Assembly: GCA_015689705.1 (NCBI GenBank)
Contig: WVSN01000003.1
Location: 124,001 to 188,000 of the forward strand
Source: Rhodobacterales bacterium HKCCE3408
Lineage (GTDB): Bacteria > Pseudomonadota > Alphaproteobacteria > Rhodobacterales > Rhodobacteraceae
Direction of reading: 5' to 3'
Length of the DNA stretch: 64,000 bases
Position numbers and translations under genes: made by a program. A model generated the notes under the pieces. The model was not told where the DNA came from. It did not search any database and saw only the letters and a program-made list of their open reading frames with translations. Below are positions 59,637-64,000 of the stretch, piece by piece (the first letter of the stretch is position 1; each line of letters opens with the position of its first letter).

Positions 59637-60961
59637 CTCCTGTCTGCGGCCAGTTCCGCCGCGCGCAGGACATCCTGTGCGCGGCGCCAGCCGGGGGAGC
59701 CGTTGGGCAGAAGCCCGACGGCGCGATTTGCGTGAACGGCGGCGGTGTCGAATTCGCCCTGAAGTGCATAGCGCTCGGCCGTGACGGCCGAGGCCATCCC
59801 GTTGTTGCCGTTGCGCGAAAAGGCGAGCGCCAGGTCGCGCAGGAGGCCGGGATTGGCCGGGTCGCGGGCATAGGCCTGTTCCAGCACCGACAGGGCCTGC
59901 GCGTCATTGCCGGCGGTCTCGGTGGCAAGCAGCGCGCGGCCGTACGCCGAAAGGATCAGCGGCTCGGACGGGGCAAGCTGGACCGCGCGGGCATAGGCCG
60001 CGACGGCCTGGCCGAAATTCCGGCTCTCGAACAGGAACTGGCCCTGCAGCTCCTGGTAGTACGGATCGTCGGGGCGCAGCGCGAGCAGGCGACCGATCTC
60101 GGACAGCGCACCGGCGGTGTCGGCATTGCGGTGATGCGCGATGGCCCTCCGCAGGATCGAGATCTCGTCGGATGCATTGCCAACCTGCCGCAGAGTCCAG
60201 CGCGGGTTCCGCAGAAATGCCGAAAGCTTTCCGGTGGTCCGCGCGTACCAGTATTGCGCCGCGGTCGTCGGCCCCGTCGCAGCGCCGCCGCGCCCGTTGG
60301 CGAAGGCCTCGACGGCGCGCAGCCGGTCGCGCGTCAGCGGATGGGTGCGCACATAGGGGTCCTGCCGGGCGGCCGACAGCACTTCCTGCCCGCGGAAGAT
60401 CTCCAGCACCTCGCGCATGGCCGACGGGTCGATCCCGGCCGAGACCATGTAGCGCAGGGCCGACTGGTCGGCGCTCGCCTCCTCGGACCGGGAATGGGCG
60501 AAGAACACCCGCTGCGCCGTCGAAGCGGCCCCAAGCGCGACCCCGCCCGCCGCTTCGGCATTGCCGGACGCACCGAGGGCGAGGGCCGCGAGGATGCCGA
60601 GCCCGGCGCCCCGGCTGGCCCGGTCGGCGGCCGCGGGGCGCGACGTCAGGTGTCCGTTGGCGATATGCGCGGCCTCGTGGGCCAGGACCGCCTGCAACTG
60701 GTCGGGACTGTCGAGCTGCATGAGAAGGCCCGAGGTGACGAAGATATGCTGCGCATCGGCGACGAAGGCGTTCAGATCGTCGTCGTTGAGCACGATGATC
60801 CGGACAGACCGCGGCAGCCCGGCCTGCGCCAGCACCGGCGCGGCGAGCTCGCGCAGGCCGCGCTCGATCTCGGCGTCGCGGATGATCGACTGCGCGGCCG
60901 CGGGCAGGGCGCCCGCGAACAAGGCCAGCGCGGCGACCAGCGCCCGGATGCGATCCAGCAT
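59633..60961 (-). CDS. M48-family periplasmic metalloprotease with TPR repeats (BepA/YfgC-like)
   Basis: A 442-residue exported protease. Signal peptide to PAAAQ, zinc motif HEAAH (H95, E96, H99) with the third ligand in SRSEEASADQ (about 158-165), then several TPR-like repeats (AYARAVQLAPSEPL, LEQAYARDPANPGLL). BepA-type enzymes oversee assembly or clearance of outer-membrane proteins. ATG at 60961 removes an upstream extension lacking a signal sequence. It is divergent from the aminotransferase, with 55 bp between the starts. Confidence 0.9.
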   Translation of the reverse strand: MLDRIRALVAALALFAGALPAAAQSIIRDAEIERGLRELAAPVLAQAGLPRSVRIIVLNDDDLNAFVADAQHIFVTSGLLMQLDSPDQLQAVLAHEAAHIANGHLTSRPAAADRASRGAGLGILAALALGASGNAEAAGGVALGAASTAQRVFFAHSRSEEASADQSALRYMVSAGIDPSAMREVLEIFRGQEVLSAARQDPYVRTHPLTRDRLRAVEAFANGRGGAATGPTTAAQYWYARTTGKLSAFLRNPRWTLRQVGNASDEISILRRAIAHHRNADTAGALSEIGRLLALRPDDPYYQELQGQFLFESRNFGQAVAAYARAVQLAPSEPLILSAYGRALLATETAGNDAQALSVLEQAYARDPANPGLLRDLALAFSRNGNNGMASAVTAERYALQGEFDTAAVHANRAVGLLPNGSPGWRRAQDVLRAAELAADRR

Positions 60962-61016
60962 GATTGACCTGCCCTGCCGAAGCTGCTTCTTGGCGCGCAA
61001 CCTTACGGAGGAAGCG

Positions 61017-62177
61017 ATGCGAACTTCAAGCCGCGGGGCGGTCGATCCCTTCATCGTGATGGACGTGATGGAAGCCGCGCGGAAGGCCGAGGCGACCGGT
61101 CGGCATGTCATTCACATGGAGGTCGGCCAGCCCGGCACCGGGGCGCCCAGGGCGGCGCGCGAGGCGCTGGCGCGGGCGATGGAGAAGGGGCCGCTCGGCT
61201 ATACGGTCGCGCTCGGCCTGCCCGAGCTGCGCGCCGGTATCGCGGCGCTCTATGGCGAGTGGTACGACGTGGATCTCGATCCGGACCGTGTCGTGGTGAC
61301 GGCGGGGGCCTCGGGCGCCTTCCAGCTGGCCTTCGCATCCCTGTTCGACGCGGGCGACCGGGTGGGACTGGGAGAGCCCGGCTACCCGTCCTATCGCCAG
61401 ATCCTGCGTGCCATGTCGCTCGAGCCGGTCGCGCTTCAGACCGACGAAGCCGCGCGCTTCCAGCCGGTCGCGTCGCAGGTGACGTCCGATCTTCAGGGCC
61501 TTCTGATCGCATCGCCGGCGAATCCGACAGGTTCGATGCTGGACCGGGAGGCGCTTGGCGGGCTTGCGGCGGCCTGCGCGGAGCATGACACCGCGCTCAT
61601 CTCTGACGAGATCTACCATGGCCTGCACTACGAGGCGCCCGCGGTCTCGGCGCTCGAGGTCACCGACGAGGTCTATGTCGTCAATTCCTTCTCGAAATAC
61701 TTCTCCATGACCGGCTGGCGGCTTGGCTGGATGGTGGTGCCGGAGGATCATGTGCGCATCGTCGAGCGGTTGGCGCAGAACCTGTTCATCTGCCCGCCCC
61801 ATGCCAGCCAGATCGCCGCGCTCGGGGCGCTCAGTCCCGAGGGACGGGCCGAGCTGGATGGCCACCGCGCGGTCTACGCGAAGAACCGCACTATCCTGCT
61901 GGAGGGGCTGGCGCAGGCCGGCTTCACCCGCGTCGCCCCTGCCGATGGCGCGTTCTATGCCTATGCTGACGTGTCGGGCGTGACCGACGACAGTCTCGCC
62001 TTCGCGGCCGAAATCCTCGAGGCGACAGGGGTCGCGGTCACGCCGGGGCTGGATTTCGACAAGCGGCGCGGGGCGACGACGCTGCGGTTTTCCTATGCCG
62101 GCACGCCGGAGGACATCGCCGAGGGCGTGTCGCGGCTGGCCGGCTTCATGGCCGGGCGGAAGGCTGCCGGCGAATAG
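61017..62177 (+). CDS. Class I/II PLP aminotransferase
   Basis: A 386-residue fold-type I aminotransferase. The N-terminal HMEVGQPGTGAP, GPLGYTVALGLPELR, TAGASGAFQLAF (PLP phosphate), SPANPTG, DEIYHGL and lysine K227 in NSFSKYFSMTGWRLGW are all visible. It probably acts on aspartate, aromatic or other amino acids; similar proteins are labelled pyridoxal-dependent aminotransferases without firm substrate. GGAGGA lies a few bases before the ATG at 61017. The amidase gene follows 66 bp downstream. Confidence 0.9.
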   Translation: MRTSSRGAVDPFIVMDVMEAARKAEATGRHVIHMEVGQPGTGAPRAAREALARAMEKGPLGYTVALGLPELRAGIAALYGEWYDVDLDPDRVVVTAGASGAFQLAFASLFDAGDRVGLGEPGYPSYRQILRAMSLEPVALQTDEAARFQPVASQVTSDLQGLLIASPANPTGSMLDREALGGLAAACAEHDTALISDEIYHGLHYEAPAVSALEVTDEVYVVNSFSKYFSMTGWRLGWMVVPEDHVRIVERLAQNLFICPPHASQIAALGALSPEGRAELDGHRAVYAKNRTILLEGLAQAGFTRVAPADGAFYAYADVSGVTDDSLAFAAEILEATGVAVTPGLDFDKRRGATTLRFSYAGTPEDIAEGVSRLAGFMAGRKAAGE

Positions 62178-62243
62178 GCCGCGAATTGCCCGCGCCGGGG
62201 CGGTTTGCTAGAAGCTGTGGAAAGACACTTCGGCGAAAGACCG

Positions 62244-63446
62244 ATGATCCGGGCAGTCCTGAGTTTCGTTTTGACCCTCTCGCTTGCAGGGCCTCTGGCC
62301 GCGCAGGAGTTGCGCGCATTGGCGCGGATCGTGGCCGAGGACTCGGCCGCGCGCGATGCCGGGCGGGGGGCCGAGATCTCCCTGGGGCTGAGCCAGCCGG
62401 TGCCGTTCCGCGTCGCGCTGGCCGACAATCCGCCGCGGCTGGTGCTCGACCTGCGCGAAGTGGTCTGGGACGGGCTGCCGGAGGGGTTCGACGCCGCCGA
62501 AGCCGTCACGGGTGTCGTGACCGGTGCGGCCGGGCTGTCGCCCGGCTGGTCGCGCATGGTGCTGAGCCTCGACCGCCCGCTCGGGATCGAGACGGCGGCG
62601 ATGACGACCGATCCCGGAACCGGGCAGGCGCGCGTTTCGATCACGCTCACCCCTGTCAGCGCGGAGCAATTCGCCGCCATGGCGGCCGCCGACAGTGCCA
62701 TTGCCGCGCCGGTCCGTTCAGCACCCGCGCCGTCCGCGCCCGGGCGGCTCGTCGTCGCGCTCGATCCCGGGCATGGCGGTGTCGATCCCGGGGCGCAGTC
62801 CGATGGCCACGACGAGGCCGACCTGACGCTTCTGTTTGCCCGCGAACTGGCCGAGCGGCTGATCCGGACCGGCCAGGTCGACGTTGTCCTGACCCGGACC
62901 GAGGACGTCTTCGTGCCGCTGCCCGAACGGGTGTCGATCGCGCGCGGCGCGCTGGCCGACCTGTTCGTGTCGCTTCATGCCGACGCGCTGGCCGAAGGAC
63001 GCGCGACCGGCGCCACCGTCTACACGCTCAGCGACAGCGCGTCGGACGCGGCATCGGCGGCCCTGGCCGAACGGTTCGACCGGATGGACCTGCTGCAGGG
63101 GGTGGATCTGAGCCAGTCGGACGACGAGATCGCGGATGTGCTGATGGATCTCGCGCGCCTGGATACCGATGCGCGGTCCGAGGCCCTGGCGGATACGCTG
63201 GTGGCCGGGATCGCGTCGTCGGATGCCGGTCTTCACCGGCATTCACGCCTCGAGGCCGGTTTCACCGTTCTGACCGCGCCCGACATTCCGTCGGTGCTGG
63301 TGGAACTCGGCTTCCTGTCCGACCCGCGCGATCTCGAACGGCTGACGGACCCGGACTGGCGGGCGTCGTTTCAGGATGCGCTGGTTCAGGCGATCCTCGA
63401 CTGGGCTGCCACTGATGCCGCCGAAGCGGCCCTTCGCCGTCAATGA
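62244..63446 (+). CDS. N-acetylmuramoyl-L-alanine amidase (AmiC-type)
   Basis: A 400-residue exported cell-wall amidase: signal peptide ending in LAAQE, an AMIN domain (PFRVALADNPPRLVLDLREV), and the zinc Amidase_3 domain with LDPGHGGVDPGA (H177), FVSLHADA and VELGFLS (catalytic Glu). It cleaves septal peptidoglycan during cell separation. ATG at 62244 gives a normal signal peptide; the longer frame is not exported. The last 7 bp overlap the convergent methyltransferase gene. Confidence 0.92.
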   Translation: MIRAVLSFVLTLSLAGPLAAQELRALARIVAEDSAARDAGRGAEISLGLSQPVPFRVALADNPPRLVLDLREVVWDGLPEGFDAAEAVTGVVTGAAGLSPGWSRMVLSLDRPLGIETAAMTTDPGTGQARVSITLTPVSAEQFAAMAAADSAIAAPVRSAPAPSAPGRLVVALDPGHGGVDPGAQSDGHDEADLTLLFARELAERLIRTGQVDVVLTRTEDVFVPLPERVSIARGALADLFVSLHADALAEGRATGATVYTLSDSASDAASAALAERFDRMDLLQGVDLSQSDDEIADVLMDLARLDTDARSEALADTLVAGIASSDAGLHRHSRLEAGFTVLTAPDIPSVLVELGFLSDPRDLERLTDPDWRASFQDALVQAILDWAATDAAEAALRRQ

Positions 63447-64000
63447 GCGCGCGCGAGCCAGACCGAATGTCCGCGCAGCTCGGCATCCTCGGGGCGGAAC
63501 CAGAGGACGTCGAAGCCGTTGTCGGACAAGTGCGCGCGGTATTCCGCCGGCGACAGCGAAGCGTGGTAGATCGGACTGCGTCCCACGGTTCCGACCGCCT
63601 CGCCCGCATCGGGGCCGGTGGTGAAGAGAAGACGGGCCCCGGGTGCGGCATGGGCCGCGAAGACCGGGAACATCGCGCGCTGATCATCCGGCGAGAGGTG
63701 AAAGAACGAGTTGAACGCGACGATCACATCGAATGTCTCGCCCAGATCGAGGCCGCGCATGTCGGCATGGATCGCACGCGCGCCCGGCAGGGCTTCGCGA
63801 AAGAAGGCGATCATCGCCCCGGCACCATCGACGCCGGTGACCGCCGCGCCCTGGCCAACGAACCACTCCGCCACCGGCCGCCCGGCGCCGCAGCCAAGGT
63901 CGAGCACCCGCGCGTCCGGCTGTCCGGCCAGAGCGGCGGCCAGCGCCGGCTCCTCCCACAGCTCGACATTGCGGTCGCGCGCCCAGTCCGCCGCTTCGCG
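63440..64000 (-). CDS. Class I SAM-dependent methyltransferase, C-terminal part
   Basis: The reading frame is open to the window edge (187 codons visible including the stop), so the start is outside. Motif I is VLDLGCGAGRP, followed by GVDGAGAMIAFFREALPGA, the IHADMRGLDLG motif II region and DVIVAFNSFFHLSPDDQ. This is a small-molecule-type Methyltransf_25-like protein. The upstream residues (RNVELWEEPALAAALAGQ) match the usual N-terminal helix of such enzymes. The substrate is unknown. Confidence 0.85.
   Translation of the reverse strand, partial: REAADWARDRNVELWEEPALAAALAGQPDARVLDLGCGAGRPVAEWFVGQGAAVTGVDGAGAMIAFFREALPGARAIHADMRGLDLGETFDVIVAFNSFFHLSPDDQRAMFPVFAAHAAPGARLLFTTGPDAGEAVGTVGRSPIYHASLSPAEYRAHLSDNGFDVLWFRPEDAELRGHSVWLARAH

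Noticed and set aside
1-64000. CRISPR array or insertion sequence
   Set aside because: No regularly spaced repeats with unique spacers were seen. No transposase-like frame with terminal inverted repeats was found; the only clear mobile-element boundaries are the tRNA-Asn att repeats.

Overview
The window is high-GC bacterial chromosome, and most genes point to the Rhodobacterales (Roseobacter/Rhodobacter relatives, Alphaproteobacteria). The evidence is an RNase E with a long acidic insertion in its S1 domain, an ATP-synthase zeta-type inhibitor gene, a stand-alone homocysteine methyltransferase and a separate B12-binding module that look like parts of a split methionine synthase, two proteins with VPLPA-type C-terminal sorting tails, and many ATGA/GTGA-coupled operons. 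This assignment rests on gene content only; there is no rRNA gene in the window.

Layout. 1-4473: end of a Nudix hydrolase, then a tightly coupled cysK-like / MscS / AlaX operon. 4474-5640: a lower-GC patch with a sulfotransferase-like gene and tRNA-Ser(GGA), bracketed by a 12-bp direct repeat. 5867-20433: a minus-strand block with a class-III aminotransferase, an XRE-cupin regulator, an SBP_bac_5 binding protein with OppBCDF-type transporter, two CocE/NonD hydrolases, an M19 dipeptidase, an alpha/beta hydrolase and a DMT exporter. It looks like an uptake and hydrolysis route for peptide- or ester/amide-like compounds. 20636-25007: small stress and metabolic genes (YdhR-like, GH13 glucosidase, SpoIIAA-like, dodecin, PRC-barrel).

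25167-35763 is the most interesting region: a 10.5-kb integrated element in the 3' half of tRNA-Asn(GTT), with 50-bp perfect att repeats. It encodes a lipoprotein, tyrosine integrase, AlpA-like regulator, a primase-polymerase/PriCT/helicase system split over three overlapping genes, an iteron-like repeat cluster that may be its origin, an HK97-type prohead protease and major capsid protein, and an opposing block of six small unknown genes (membrane, secreted, zinc-ribbon). No portal, terminase or tail gene is visible. The best reading is a phage satellite that makes its own capsid shell and needs a helper; a reduced prophage is the main alternative.

35855-64000 is core genome: MBL hydrolase, EnvZ-like kinase, tRNA(CAT), purM-purN, rnd, sufE, a DUF1638/phosphoesterase/GFA/B12-protein operon, GDSL and VPLPA-CTERM secreted proteins flanking a radical SAM gene, bmt, zeta inhibitor, purC-purS-cysK-purQ, dctB-dctD (DctD lacks GAFTGA), rne with a long leader, dsbA-like, M48 peptidase, a PLP aminotransferase, an N-acetylmuramoyl-L-alanine amidase and the end of a methyltransferase gene.
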